Assembly (NCBI GenBank): GCA_002412765.1
Contig: DHVR01000002.1
Location: 73,125-137,124, forward strand
DNA from: Leptolinea sp. UBA5203
GTDB taxonomy: Bacteria; Chloroflexota; Anaerolineae; Anaerolineales; Anaerolineaceae
Length of the DNA: 64,000 bases
Direction of reading: 5' to 3'
Notes under the pieces: model-generated
The model's input: the letters and a program-made list of their open reading frames with translations, nothing else
What the model was told of the DNA's origin: nothing
Database searches by the model: none
Translations under genes and position numbers: made by a program
In this document: positions 24,770-33,123 of the stretch, piece by piece
Numbering within the stretch: the stretch's first letter is position 1
How the letters are laid out: the number at the start of each line of letters is the position of its first letter

Positions 24770-26404
24770 TTATTTCCAATCAAGTTTACCAACCGCGCCG
24801 TCTCCAGTGATCTGGCGGGATTGGCCATTTATTATATCGTAGAGCCATAAATTACCCTGATAATGAAAAGAAAGCCAGGGGGTATCTTCCGTAGTCATCA
24901 TGGGGGACCAGTGGACATCCTGCGGGTCCATACCCAATAAGCCTTCCTCGGGGAAGACCTTCATTTGATCTGAACCATCACGATCCATCAACATGAGATG
25001 ATAGCGGCTGGTTTCACTTTGTTCAGGGAAAATTGCTTGCAGAAAAGCGATCATATTTCGTCCATTACCCAAATCAGGGGAGACGACCGGATAGGAAAAC
25101 ATACCCGCCTGGGGAACGATGTCAATGATGGTTTTGGAACTCAAGGAGAGCACACCAATATTAAAAATTGGAGATTCTTCTTCCGAAGTTAATCCGGAGG
25201 CTGGTAGATGATTGACGACATATAGGAATTGTTCATCCGTCGTCCAGGAAATTTGGGGAACCCACGCCCAATCAGAATTGGTTTGATAGGAAAGGATACC
25301 TACCAGGGGTTCGAAGGATCCATCGGCCAGATTCACCAGTCCAACTCCCTCCGGTCTGGCATAGGCAATTTTATTTCCGGTGGGCGATATCGTATAGGAA
25401 GTACCCCACCAGCCATAAATACCGCCTGCATTGGCTTCAATCACGGTGTCAATAGTAGAAACGCTGCCTTCTGCGGTCAGATTCAATATTAATAAATCAT
25501 TGTTCGCCTGCCAACCTGGGGCTGTTTCTCTGGCTTCAACGGTTGAACAAGCGATGGTGTTGTTATCCCCTGGAATCCAATCCGCAAAATGAACTACATT
25601 GGTGACGGTTGTATCAATCGGTTTGGCGTCTTTCTGGTTGACATTCACCACCCAAAGGGTGTTGATGAGCCCTTCGTCATTTTCATCGGCGGAGCGGCTA
25701 TATAAAAGCTTGGTTGCATCCGGGGAGAGGGAAAATACTTTGCCATCCAAATCCCCTGAGGTGATGACAGGCCGGCGATTAGCGGTTGTACCTTCCATTA
25801 CCCAGGCATTACCATTGGCAATATAGGCAATAACGCCGTTGATGGCGATTGGGGAAAAAGGGCTTTGCACACCGACCATAATAATTTCTGGTTTGGGTTC
25901 AACGATATTGACCGTTTTAAAGATGGAACGCTGGATAACGGTTCCATTTTCAGAGCGAATTCGATAGGTGATTTGTTGTACACCATTTTCACCAGGCTGA
26001 ATCAGCCGGGTTTGGCCTTCCGGCAAGGATTCATTGCGTACCGTTTGACTGGCAAAAGGCAGCACCTTTTCTTCCAACTCATAATTTTCTTCAATTCGCG
26101 TTACTTTAATTTCCATTTGGTCAGTTGCCATCTGATAGGTGGCGGGTTCCACTTTATCCAGTGGGTTTAACGTAACCTTAGCCTGACTGAGCACATATTG
26201 TACAGTGCTATTGATGGGAACAATAATCTCATTTGTTTGCTGATCCACTTCCACTGATACGGTCATGGTATTCGGTGTTTTTTCAGTTTGCGGCAGCGGA
26301 AGGCAGGCAGACAAAATGAGGATCATGAAAATACCCAACATCATGGGAATGCCAGGCTTAAGCAGATTCTTTCCAAACTGTATATGCGCTTTGAAGAAAA
26401 ACAT
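24770..26404 (-). CDS. Lipoprotein with G5 domain and TolB-like beta-propeller
   Basis: A 544-residue exported lipoprotein. The signal peptide has a basic region, the hydrophobic core MLGIFMILIL, and a lipobox LSAC with Cys34. Residues about 50-180 look like paired beta domains, the second a G5 domain (GVQQITYRI, NGTVIQRSI, IIMVG). The rest shows repeats of the TolB/WD40-like type, such as FSLSPDATKLLYSRS, ISPTGNKIAYARP and VHWSPMM, predicting a beta-propeller. G5 domains are linked to peptidoglycan or sugar binding. It probably sits on the outer face of the membrane. A second lipoprotein gene lies 15 bases upstream, so they are likely one operon. Confidence 0.78.
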   Translation of the reverse strand: MFFFKAHIQFGKNLLKPGIPMMLGIFMILILSACLPLPQTEKTPNTMTVSVEVDQQTNEIIVPINSTVQYVLSQAKVTLNPLDKVEPATYQMATDQMEIKVTRIEENYELEEKVLPFASQTVRNESLPEGQTRLIQPGENGVQQITYRIRSENGTVIQRSIFKTVNIVEPKPEIIMVGVQSPFSPIAINGVIAYIANGNAWVMEGTTANRRPVITSGDLDGKVFSLSPDATKLLYSRSADENDEGLINTLWVVNVNQKDAKPIDTTVTNVVHFADWIPGDNNTIACSTVEARETAPGWQANNDLLILNLTAEGSVSTIDTVIEANAGGIYGWWGTSYTISPTGNKIAYARPEGVGLVNLADGSFEPLVGILSYQTNSDWAWVPQISWTTDEQFLYVVNHLPASGLTSEEESPIFNIGVLSLSSKTIIDIVPQAGMFSYPVVSPDLGNGRNMIAFLQAIFPEQSETSRYHLMLMDRDGSDQMKVFPEEGLLGMDPQDVHWSPMMTTEDTPWLSFHYQGNLWLYDIINGQSRQITGDGAVGKLDWK

Positions 26405-26419
26405 CTTGCGGATTTTCCC

Positions 26420-26992
26420 CTATTGAGTAACGGTACCTGAGATGGTTGCCATCCCATCTGCGATATATATGCTTTCCATGCGGAATCCTGTTGTAGCAGG
26501 CAGGAGGGATTTAGTGATGGTGTCATCCAGTAAGGAAGATATTGCTGCCAACATGCTTTCCGGCGCTGGGACGTTACCTAAATCTGCGGTTTCTATTTTG
26601 ACTGCTAATTGATTATTGGCATCAATTTCAGCTGTCAAAACCAGGTGAATATTGAGATCGAAATACTGTTGCGTGTAGACTGCATAAACATCGATTTTTC
26701 CATCCTGTAAATAAATCTGAGGATTGCTTATGTTTGCTTCTGGTCGATTAGCAAGTTCTTGGGCAGCTAAGGATGTCACCTGTTCTTGCGTGACAGTAAA
26801 AGCTATGGATTTGGTCTGCTCGTCAGTGATTATGGCGCTATCAATAATGGTTTGGACACTCTCAGCAGCTTCCGCAGACACGGGAATAGGTTCAGCCGTG
26901 GGTTCATTTCCTCCAAGGCTGATCTTGCATGCTGTTGATATCAATGTTATCATCAGGAACAATATTAAAAGGATATTTTTTCTGTTCTTCAT
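26420..26992 (-). CDS. Small predicted lipoprotein
   Basis: A 190-residue lipoprotein. NRKNILLILFLMITLISTAC gives a basic N-terminus, a hydrophobic core and a lipobox with Cys at residue 22. The remainder has no recognised domain but reads as alternating beta/helix segments with two similar halves resembling a lipid- or ligand-binding fold (LNIHLVLTAEIDANNQL). Alternative starts exist at 27004 (four residues longer) and 27046. I chose 26992 because it gives the most normal signal peptide and a GGAAAA lies upstream. A minus-strand TATAAT occupies 27032-27027. Function is unknown; it is probably co-transcribed with the G5/TolB-like lipoprotein downstream. Confidence 0.7.
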   Translation of the reverse strand: MKNRKNILLILFLMITLISTACKISLGGNEPTAEPIPVSAEAAESVQTIIDSAIITDEQTKSIAFTVTQEQVTSLAAQELANRPEANISNPQIYLQDGKIDVYAVYTQQYFDLNIHLVLTAEIDANNQLAVKIETADLGNVPAPESMLAAISSLLDDTITKSLLPATTGFRMESIYIADGMATISGTVTQ

Positions 26993-27034
26993 ACGATTTT
27001 CCATTGCGAAGATAAGGATACGCCCAATTATAGC

Positions 27035-27604
27035 ATGAGTGATCAAACTTGTAACCTTTCGATAGAGAATGACAAGCTCGTTGAAGCTGTGGAAGCATTA
27101 TTATTTGTGGCTTCCGGGGCGGTTCAACTTACCCAAATTGCAGAGGCACTGAATGTCAACCCCAAACAGGTTGAGGATGCTGTCAAAGAACTGGAAAATA
27201 TCTACAGTCAGGGACGTGGTTTACGGATTCAGACCTACAAGAATAAAATCCAATTGACTACAGCACCTGAATTTGCGGTATTTGTAGAAAGTTTCCTGGG
27301 GTTGGAAGCCATGGCGAAATTAAGCCGGGCAGCCCTCGAAACCATGGCCATTGTGGCTTATCAGCAGCCGATCACCCGTCCGGGGATTGATGCCATTCGT
27401 GGGGTTAACAGTGATGGCGTGCTGCGTAGTTTGTTAAATAAGGGTCTGGTTCAGGAAACTGGACGAGCAGAGGGACCTGGACGGCCGATTTTGTACGGCG
27501 TAACGGAAGAATTTTTACAGCAATTTGGATTGAATTCGTTAGATGAACTCCCACCTTTTGAGGTGGACGAAGAACAGCCCGATGAGCAGTTATTAAAGGA
27601 TTAG
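27035..27604 (+). CDS. scpB: Segregation and condensation protein B
   Basis: A 189-residue protein with the ScpB winged-helix pair. LVEAVEALLFVASGAVQLTQIAEAL opens the first domain; RAALETMAIVAYQQPITRPGIDAIRGVNSD is the highly conserved ScpB signature; and GLVQETGRAEGPGRPILYGVTEEFL closes the second. ScpB binds ScpA and the SMC ATPase in chromosome condensation. scpA is not adjacent here. The ATG at 27035 directly follows a TATAGC, and no ribosome site is visible, so expression may be leaderless or from a promoter further upstream. The pseudouridine synthase gene follows after 18 bases, as is common for scpB. Confidence 0.93.
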   Translation: MSDQTCNLSIENDKLVEAVEALLFVASGAVQLTQIAEALNVNPKQVEDAVKELENIYSQGRGLRIQTYKNKIQLTTAPEFAVFVESFLGLEAMAKLSRAALETMAIVAYQQPITRPGIDAIRGVNSDGVLRSLLNKGLVQETGRAEGPGRPILYGVTEEFLQQFGLNSLDELPPFEVDEEQPDEQLLKD

Positions 27605-27622
27605 AAAGCAGGCAACTTTTAT

Positions 27623-29200
27623 ATGGAAGAGCGATTACAAAAAATATTGGCCCGGGCAGGATACGGTTCTCGCCGACAGTGCGAAGAGTTGATTCAGTAC
27701 GGCCGAGTTCGTGTCAATGGCAAAACTGCTGTGTTGGGCTTTAAGGCTAACGCGGCTGAAGATGCCATCATGGTGGATGACAAAAAGATTAAGCTAGAGG
27801 AATTCAATTTCCGTTATATTGCATTAAATAAACCCCGCAACGTTCTCTCAGACTGCGATAGTTTTGGAGAACGAAAAACGGTTCACGATCTTATTGGCAC
27901 CACCGAGCATATGTTTGCCGTGGGCAGATTGGATTTTGATAGTGAGGGGCTGATTTTAATGACCAATGATGGCGACCTGGCTAACAAACTGACCCATCCC
28001 CGCTATGGACATGAAAAAGAATATCACGTAAAAGTGGTTCGAGCACCCGATGAGAAACAATTAGCTATCTGGCGGCGCGGCGTTGTACTGGCGGATGGGT
28101 ATAAAACAGCCCCTGCGATTGTGCAGGTCATGAAAAGTGATTCCACGTATGCCCTTTTGAGAATAATCTTGAAAGAAGGACGTAAACGGCAGATTCGAGA
28201 AATTGGTGCGCTGATTGGGGTACCCGTATCCCGAATTTTGCGTGTGCGTATTGGAACCTTACTCCTGGGTACTTTAAAACCAGGCGCCTGGCGTGATCTG
28301 ACCCCGAAAGAAGTTTATAACTTAAAAGCAACAGCCGGTGCTTTGCGTACGGATAAGAAACCGCACTCGAAAACTCGCATGATGAACGGCAAGCGAGACT
28401 GGTCAGCTGAGAGAAGAGCTAGCAGCGAAGAGCAAGCTGAAACTAGTTCATGGAAACGTCGTGATGGGGAACCCAGCGAAAATGCTGACTATACAGAGAT
28501 CAAGCCGCGACGTCCACGCGCGAGTGTGGAAAGTTTGTATCGTCCAGCTGGTGCTGAAGGTAAAACCAATCGCTCGCGCGGCGGAACCGATTCGCGAACC
28601 CGTCCTGCGGGATCCTCAGGTCCGGATCGACGTTCTCGTTATAATAGCGGTGCTGGTGCAAGTACGCCTGAAAGAGATGAACGTGCGCCTCGTCGAAGTG
28701 CGGAAGGATCCCCCCGTCCGGATTCGACAGACAGCAGGGTAAGACGAACCCGCTCTGATGGGGATTTAAAATCCCGGTCGAGTTCTGGTGACAGCCAGGA
28801 GAGACAGCCCCGCAGAAGTGGGGAAGGTGCCTCACGTCCTGCATCCGCAAGTAGTAAAACCGGAAGATCCCGCAGCAGTCAAACAGGATCACGCTCCAAT
28901 TCCGGTGGTGCTGAAGAAAGACGCGTACGTCCAGACGGTGAGACCTCCTACCGCTCTGAAGGCGGGGAAAGCAGCACCCGGCGACCTCGCAGCGGGGAAG
29001 ATAAACGAACCCGAACCGGTGCACCGGATAGCCAGGAACGAACCCCACGTCGCAGCAGTGGTTCAACAACGCGATCGAATTCTTCCAGTACCGATCGACG
29101 GGGACCTCGGACAGGTGGAGCAGGCGGCAGCCGCCCATCCGCACCCAACAGGAAAACCAGTGGAACCCGTGGAGCGGGTCCAGCACGTAAGCCACGCTAA
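27623..29200 (+). CDS. rluB: RluB/RsuA-family pseudouridine synthase with long Arg/Ser/Gly tail
   Basis: A 525-residue protein. Residues 1-60 form an S4 RNA-binding domain (LQKILARAGYGSRRQCEELI). Residues 62-235 form the synthase domain with the catalytic Asp104 in GRLDFDSEGL and KEGRKRQIRE. This much is a standard RluB-like enzyme that modifies 23S rRNA. From about 240 to the end is a 285-residue tail rich in Arg, Ser, Gly, Thr and Pro, with degenerate repeats such as ERAPRRSAEGSPRPDS, ERQPRRSGEGASRPAS and ERTPRRSSGSTTRSNS. It is predicted to be disordered and strongly basic, and may bind RNA. Basic tails occur in this family, but this one is longer than the enzyme itself. Confidence 0.9.
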   Translation: MEERLQKILARAGYGSRRQCEELIQYGRVRVNGKTAVLGFKANAAEDAIMVDDKKIKLEEFNFRYIALNKPRNVLSDCDSFGERKTVHDLIGTTEHMFAVGRLDFDSEGLILMTNDGDLANKLTHPRYGHEKEYHVKVVRAPDEKQLAIWRRGVVLADGYKTAPAIVQVMKSDSTYALLRIILKEGRKRQIREIGALIGVPVSRILRVRIGTLLLGTLKPGAWRDLTPKEVYNLKATAGALRTDKKPHSKTRMMNGKRDWSAERRASSEEQAETSSWKRRDGEPSENADYTEIKPRRPRASVESLYRPAGAEGKTNRSRGGTDSRTRPAGSSGPDRRSRYNSGAGASTPERDERAPRRSAEGSPRPDSTDSRVRRTRSDGDLKSRSSSGDSQERQPRRSGEGASRPASASSKTGRSRSSQTGSRSNSGGAEERRVRPDGETSYRSEGGESSTRRPRSGEDKRTRTGAPDSQERTPRRSSGSTTRSNSSSTDRRGPRTGGAGGSRPSAPNRKTSGTRGAGPARKPR

Positions 29201-29343
29201 AATAAGAAAAGCACATCAGTAATCTGGTGAGCTTTTTATGTGCCTTTGTTGAAGTATGCTTTTACTCAAGGGAGGCAATCACCTCAATTGTGTGAAAATT
29301 AACATATTACCCATGTTTCTTAGGTGATAGATTGAGTTAAAAA

Positions 29344-29384
29344 AAGATGGATGCTGGTTTATTCAAGCATCCATCTTCGTTTTT
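29344..29384. terminator. Bidirectional intrinsic terminator
   Basis: AAGATGGATGCT (29344-29355) pairs perfectly with AGCATCCATCTT (29366-29377), followed by CGTTTTT. The A-run at 29341-29345 supplies a T-tract on the other strand. It serves the convergent rluB gene and the minus-strand gene at 29410. The rest of 29201-29409 shows only a weak, long-loop hairpin near 29208-29245. Confidence 0.85.
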
Positions 29385-29409
29385 GGAACGTACAACTTTC
29401 TACTTGGTC

Positions 29410-30102
29410 TTAATCCCCTTGCGGCAGAAAAGCCGATAATTGGGTCAATTGTTCTTCGGTTATGGGATTAGCTTTCGTTTTCTGGCGAATAAAGTCCTTC
29501 ATCTTGCGGATTGGGAAAGCTGGAATAGGTGAATCCGCTGCTGAAACTTCCGCTTTGGGGTTGGTGAAGAATATCAAGGCATTCACCTGGGGGGCTTTTT
29601 GTCCTTTATAGACTTTTATGAATTCTTTTTCGATATCTTTGATAGCTGAAGCAGCTTCCAGGTCGGGGCGTCCCAAACTTTCCTGCATGAAAAGTCTAAC
29701 AAACAAGTTGACCCCTTTTTGATGCCATCGGTTTTTGGTACTGTCATAGGAGATTTTTCCTTTGACGGTGACAGGCACCAAAATCCAAACCCCTGCAGGA
29801 CCGACTAACAAATGGGGTACGGAGGTGTTGTAATGGAATAACTGAAAGTGATTATCTAGGCCTTTGAGCTCCTGGGAGACTTGTTCATGCAACTGAGGAT
29901 GAACACCAAAGCGGTTTCCAAAGAAGATACCGACTTGGGAGAGAATAAAACTGACGGACATGGTCACAGCACCCCAGAGCAAGGAGTTTTCTTTTACAAG
30001 AAAATAGAAACCTACGCCGATGACTACCAGGGAGACAATGAGGGATATATTACCGAAAGTACGGTATCGTTTGACCAGTTTATCGTTGGTTATGATTTTC
30101 AT
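29410..30102 (-). CDS. Membrane protein with NERD-like domain
   Basis: A 230-residue protein. Two hydrophobic segments near the N-terminus (residues about 17-62) form a membrane hairpin. After a linker, VPHLLVGPAGVWILVPVTVKGKISYD resembles the core of NERD (nuclease-related) domains, where a conserved Asp/Glu and Lys follow the 'GP-G-V' strand. Here the acidic residue before the Lys is not evident, so nuclease activity is doubtful. The C-terminal half is mixed and ends in a short helical region. It lies six bases downstream of plsX on the same strand and is probably co-transcribed. Function is unknown. Confidence 0.55.
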   Translation of the reverse strand: MKIITNDKLVKRYRTFGNISLIVSLVVIGVGFYFLVKENSLLWGAVTMSVSFILSQVGIFFGNRFGVHPQLHEQVSQELKGLDNHFQLFHYNTSVPHLLVGPAGVWILVPVTVKGKISYDSTKNRWHQKGVNLFVRLFMQESLGRPDLEAASAIKDIEKEFIKVYKGQKAPQVNALIFFTNPKAEVSAADSPIPAFPIRKMKDFIRQKTKANPITEEQLTQLSAFLPQGD

Positions 30103-30108
30103 TCGTTT

Positions 30109-31119
30109 TTAGTTTTCCTCAGTTAATTGAATTTGGGTAGCAATGGAACTTTCAAGATTATTCAATAAATCACTTTTAGCAATCTGCTGCGCACTGCGGA
30201 TGGCACCATAAATCGCATGCGCGTCTGAACGACCGTGGCCAATAAATACCAGTCCGTCCACACCCAGCAGGGGAGCTGCGCCGATTTCGGCAGGATCCAT
30301 CATGGATTTTAATACTTTAAATGCAGGTTTGGCGAGTAATGCACCAAGTTTCGTGCGAAAGGAGGATAGAAACTCCCTTTTCAGAACTTTCATCATCATC
30401 CCCGCCACGGATTCGCTGGTTTTCAGCATCACATTGCCGGTAAATCCATCCGTTACCACCACATCAACTTTACCATCGAATATCTCTTTTGCTTCAATAT
30501 TGCCAATAAAATTCAAGGAACTTTGTTTCAATAATTTGAAGGCATCCTTGACCAATGGATTTCCTTTGGTGTCTTCTTCCCCATTGGAAAGCAATCCGAT
30601 ACGCGGAGAGCTTATTTTTAAGGCTGATTTAGCAAATTCACTACCCATGATGGCAAACTGAAGTAAAAATTCCGGGCGGCATTCCACATTAGCGCCAATA
30701 TCCAGAACCACGCATTTACCTGTCAGGGTGGGGAAAAGGGTGGTCAAACCAGGACGAAGCACATTTTTCATGCGGCCCAATTTTCTCAGGGCGGTAAACA
30801 TGGCGGCGCCTGTATTGCCGGCGGTTACAAATACGTCACCCTGACCCTCTTTGACCAGCGCTAATCCAACAGCCATGGAGCTATTGGGTTTAAGTTTGAC
30901 ACTTTCCACCGCTTTGTCTTCCATGGTGATGGCTTCAGGGGCATGCACAATTTCGATGGGTAGACCATCACCGTGATGTTCGCTAATCAAAGCGGTAAGC
31001 TGAGTTTTGTCCCCTACTAAAATGATCCTTTCCTTAAATTCCCTGGCAGCTTGTATGGCGCCAAGAACTTCAGGTAATGGGCAATCATCACTTCCCATGG
31101 CATCTAATACGATTGTCAT
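30109..31119 (-). CDS. plsX: Phosphate acyltransferase
   Basis: A 336-residue enzyme that makes acyl-phosphate from acyl-ACP, feeding PlsY for phospholipid synthesis. Visible family marks are IVLDAMGSDDCP at the N-terminus, VTAGNTGAAM, VLDIGANVECRPEFLLQFA, GLLSNGEEDTKGN and VTDGFTGNVMLKTSE. The frame extends to 31191, but the ATG at 31119 is preceded by GGAGG and matches the family's start. It is divergent from the tRNA-Leu gene. In many bacteria plsX sits near rpmF and fab genes; here it is followed by a small NERD-like membrane protein instead. Confidence 0.95.
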   Translation of the reverse strand: MTIVLDAMGSDDCPLPEVLGAIQAAREFKERIILVGDKTQLTALISEHHGDGLPIEIVHAPEAITMEDKAVESVKLKPNSSMAVGLALVKEGQGDVFVTAGNTGAAMFTALRKLGRMKNVLRPGLTTLFPTLTGKCVVLDIGANVECRPEFLLQFAIMGSEFAKSALKISSPRIGLLSNGEEDTKGNPLVKDAFKLLKQSSLNFIGNIEAKEIFDGKVDVVVTDGFTGNVMLKTSESVAGMMMKVLKREFLSSFRTKLGALLAKPAFKVLKSMMDPAEIGAAPLLGVDGLVFIGHGRSDAHAIYGAIRSAQQIAKSDLLNNLESSIATQIQLTEEN

Positions 31120-31157
31120 CCTTCCTCCATCGATCATTAATGATAAGTTGACTATCC

Positions 31158-31185
31158 TTGACATCACAGCAGGGACGGTTATAAT
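31158..31185 (+). promoter_or_regulatory. Consensus sigma70 promoter of tRNA-Leu
   Basis: TTGACA (31158-31163) and TATAAT (31180-31185) are both perfect hexamers separated by 16 bases. Transcription would start near 31192, seven bases before the mature tRNA. Confidence 0.9.
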
Positions 31186-31198
31186 AATCACGTCCCAG

Positions 31199-31280
31199 GC
31201 GCTAGTGCTGGAATTGGCAGACAGGCATGGTTGAGGGCCATGTGCCGTAAGGCGTGGGGGTTCAAGTCCCCCCTAGCGCA
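31199..31280 (+). tRNA. tRNA-Leu (anticodon GAG)
   Basis: An 82-base class II tRNA. The acceptor stem GCGCTAG (31199-31205) pairs with CTAGCGC (31273-31279), with discriminator A at 31280. The D arm contains AATTGGCAGAC. The anticodon stem CATGG/CCATG encloses the loop TTGAGGG, giving anticodon GAG, which reads CUC and CUU. A variable arm (GCC-GTAA-GGC) follows, then a T arm GGGGG-TTCAAGT-CCCCC. The 3' CCA is not encoded, so CCA must be added after transcription. It is a single-gene transcript with its own promoter and terminator. Confidence 0.96.
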
Positions 31281-31283
31281 CAC

Positions 31284-31318
31284 AAAAACAGCTGAATTAT
31301 CAGCTGTTTTTATTTTTT
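31284..31318 (+). terminator. Intrinsic terminator of tRNA-Leu
   Basis: AAAAACAGCTGA (31284-31295) pairs perfectly with TCAGCTGTTTTT (31300-31311) around ATTA, followed by ATTTTTTT. It lies three bases after the tRNA. Confidence 0.93.
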
Positions 31319-31360
31319 TCCTCAAAAATCAAATTCTCCAGCCTATTCATCGTCTATCCG

Positions 31361-32326
31361 TTATTGAACCCGTGTTAATGAATCTAAAGTTAGAGCTTTT
31401 AATTCGGTTTTGAACTCACTGGATGGAAAGGCATCCAAATGATTTAACCCTTGGTGAATAAAGGTTTTCGCCTGGTCAATTGATTTTTCAATCACGGAAC
31501 CAGCCAAGATATTTTGAATTAATACGTCGCGAATCCCTTGTCCATTGGATTTGGTATCCTTGATAAATTGCTTGTATTCTTTCTTGTGGTCCTGAAAATA
31601 AAGCAAGGAGGGCAGGGTAAGAATATTATTGCGCAAATCACTGCCGATCGGTTTCCCTAAGGTTTGCTGCTCACCGGTAAAGTCGAGGACATCATCAATA
31701 ATTTGAAATGCCATGCCAATATCATGACCAAATAACTTTAATTCTTCTACTTCGGCTGGTGCTGTTCCAGCCAGGATACCCGTTGAGATTGACGTTGTCT
31801 GAAACAGAGAAGCCGTTTTTGCATAGATGCGATCATAGTAGTCTTGCAGTTCCAACGAATTGTTTTTTTCAAGGAACTGGGTGATTTCTCCGCGCACAAT
31901 GATACTCAATGTTTGTGAGAATAATTTCATCACAACTAGTGAATCGGTATTTGCAGCATGTTCAGCGGCTTTAGCAAATAAATAATCCCCGGCAAGAACG
32001 GTTGCAGCGGGTGTCCAAATGGCATTCAGAGTGGTATTACCCCGGCGAAACAGGGAATTATCAATCAGATCGTCATGCACCAGGGTAGCTGTATGCAGCA
32101 TCTCAATAGCTGACGAGAGCGTGATAATTCTGCGATTCTCCGCGCCAAGCATTTTTCCTAATAATAGGGCGATATTGGGACGGATTCGTTTTCCACCGGA
32201 TGTAAATAATTGCTTCAATAAGATATTGACATCTGGACGGTCCATTTGAATTGACTCAATAATTAATTGCTCAACAGACTGGATATCTTTTTGTACTATT
32301 CGATAAAAGGATGGTTTTTGTTTCAA
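31361..32326 (-). CDS. Trans-polyprenyl diphosphate synthase
   Basis: A 321-residue all-helical prenyltransferase that elongates allylic diphosphates with isopentenyl diphosphate. The first Asp-rich motif is DDLID (85-89) after LVHD, and the second is DDVLD (211-215) in FQIIDDVLDFTG. GGKRIRP and GEITQ are also conserved. The small-to-medium residues ahead of the first motif (MLHTATLVHDD) fit long-chain synthases, such as octaprenyl or heptaprenyl type for quinones. The exact chain length cannot be read. Its start overlaps the TatD gene by four bases, so mutase, tatD and this gene form one operon. Confidence 0.92.
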   Translation of the reverse strand: MKQKPSFYRIVQKDIQSVEQLIIESIQMDRPDVNILLKQLFTSGGKRIRPNIALLLGKMLGAENRRIITLSSAIEMLHTATLVHDDLIDNSLFRRGNTTLNAIWTPAATVLAGDYLFAKAAEHAANTDSLVVMKLFSQTLSIIVRGEITQFLEKNNSLELQDYYDRIYAKTASLFQTTSISTGILAGTAPAEVEELKLFGHDIGMAFQIIDDVLDFTGEQQTLGKPIGSDLRNNILTLPSLLYFQDHKKEYKQFIKDTKSNGQGIRDVLIQNILAGSVIEKSIDQAKTFIHQGLNHLDAFPSSEFKTELKALTLDSLTRVQ

Positions 32327-33123
32327 TGTTCGGATCTCCAGAAAAATAAAGAATTCGCACTACTGGTAGTCACATCACGAACCTGTTCAACAGGACACTG
32401 TTTCAATTGCGCAATCTTTTCTGCAATGATTGGAATGTACTGCGGAAGATTTTTTTTTCCACGGTATGGGTGAGGCGGCAGGTAAGGTCCATCGGTTTCG
32501 AGAAGGATTCGATCCAGGGGTAATTCCATGGTCATTTGTTGTTTTTCGATGGCTTTTGTATAGGTAACCGGGCCGCTGATGCCTACCAATAATCCATGCC
32601 GAATCGCTTCCTGGGCGTAGGCCAAAGTACCACTGAAGGAATGAAGAACCCCCCAGGCATATTGGAAGATCGTTGAAAATTGATCTGCTACGCTCAATAT
32701 CATTGGCCACATCTCATCTGCTGAATTCCGTTCATGCAGAATAACAGGCAGTTCAGCTTCAAGGGCAATTTCAAGCTGCACTTGAAATACATGTTTTTGA
32801 ATCGCGGGTGGTGAAAAATTCCTGTAAAAATCCAATCCAATCTCGCCGATTGCGACAACCTTTGGATTAGATGCCATGTCTTTCAATTCGTTACACCAAT
32901 AAGGTTTCCAAGTTTGAGCATCATGCGGATGAACCCCGATGGCTGCGTAGATAAATTCATATTGATCCGCTAATTTAATGGCAGCACGACTGCTCTCGAG
33001 ATCAATTCCCGGAACCAGAATCTTTTTGACCTCATGATTCCGGGCTTCTTCAATCACTAATTCCAAATCTTCTTGATACGCATCCAAGGTAAGATGGCAG
33101 TGCGTGTCACAAAAGAAGGTCAT
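32323..33123 (-). CDS. tatD: TatD-family metal-dependent hydrolase
   Basis: A 266-residue TIM-barrel enzyme. Metal ligands are visible in FCDTHCHL (His8 and His10), IGEIGLDFYR, VILHERNS and ETDGPYL. TatD proteins are Mg-dependent 3'-5' exonucleases/DNases implicated in DNA repair. Length is typical. The gene overlaps the phosphohexomutase gene by four bases at its 5' end and the polyprenyl synthase by four bases at its 3' end. Confidence 0.93.
   Translation of the reverse strand: MTFFCDTHCHLTLDAYQEDLELVIEEARNHEVKKILVPGIDLESSRAAIKLADQYEFIYAAIGVHPHDAQTWKPYWCNELKDMASNPKVVAIGEIGLDFYRNFSPPAIQKHVFQVQLEIALEAELPVILHERNSADEMWPMILSVADQFSTIFQYAWGVLHSFSGTLAYAQEAIRHGLLVGISGPVTYTKAIEKQQMTMELPLDRILLETDGPYLPPHPYRGKKNLPQYIPIIAEKIAQLKQCPVEQVRDVTTSSANSLFFWRSEH

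Noticed and set aside
28500..29216. Long minus-strand open frame (238 codons) opposite the pseudouridine synthase tail, and a further plus-strand frame at 28788-29222
   Set aside because: They arise from the GC-biased Arg/Ser codons of the tail, have no recognisable family and no ribosome site.
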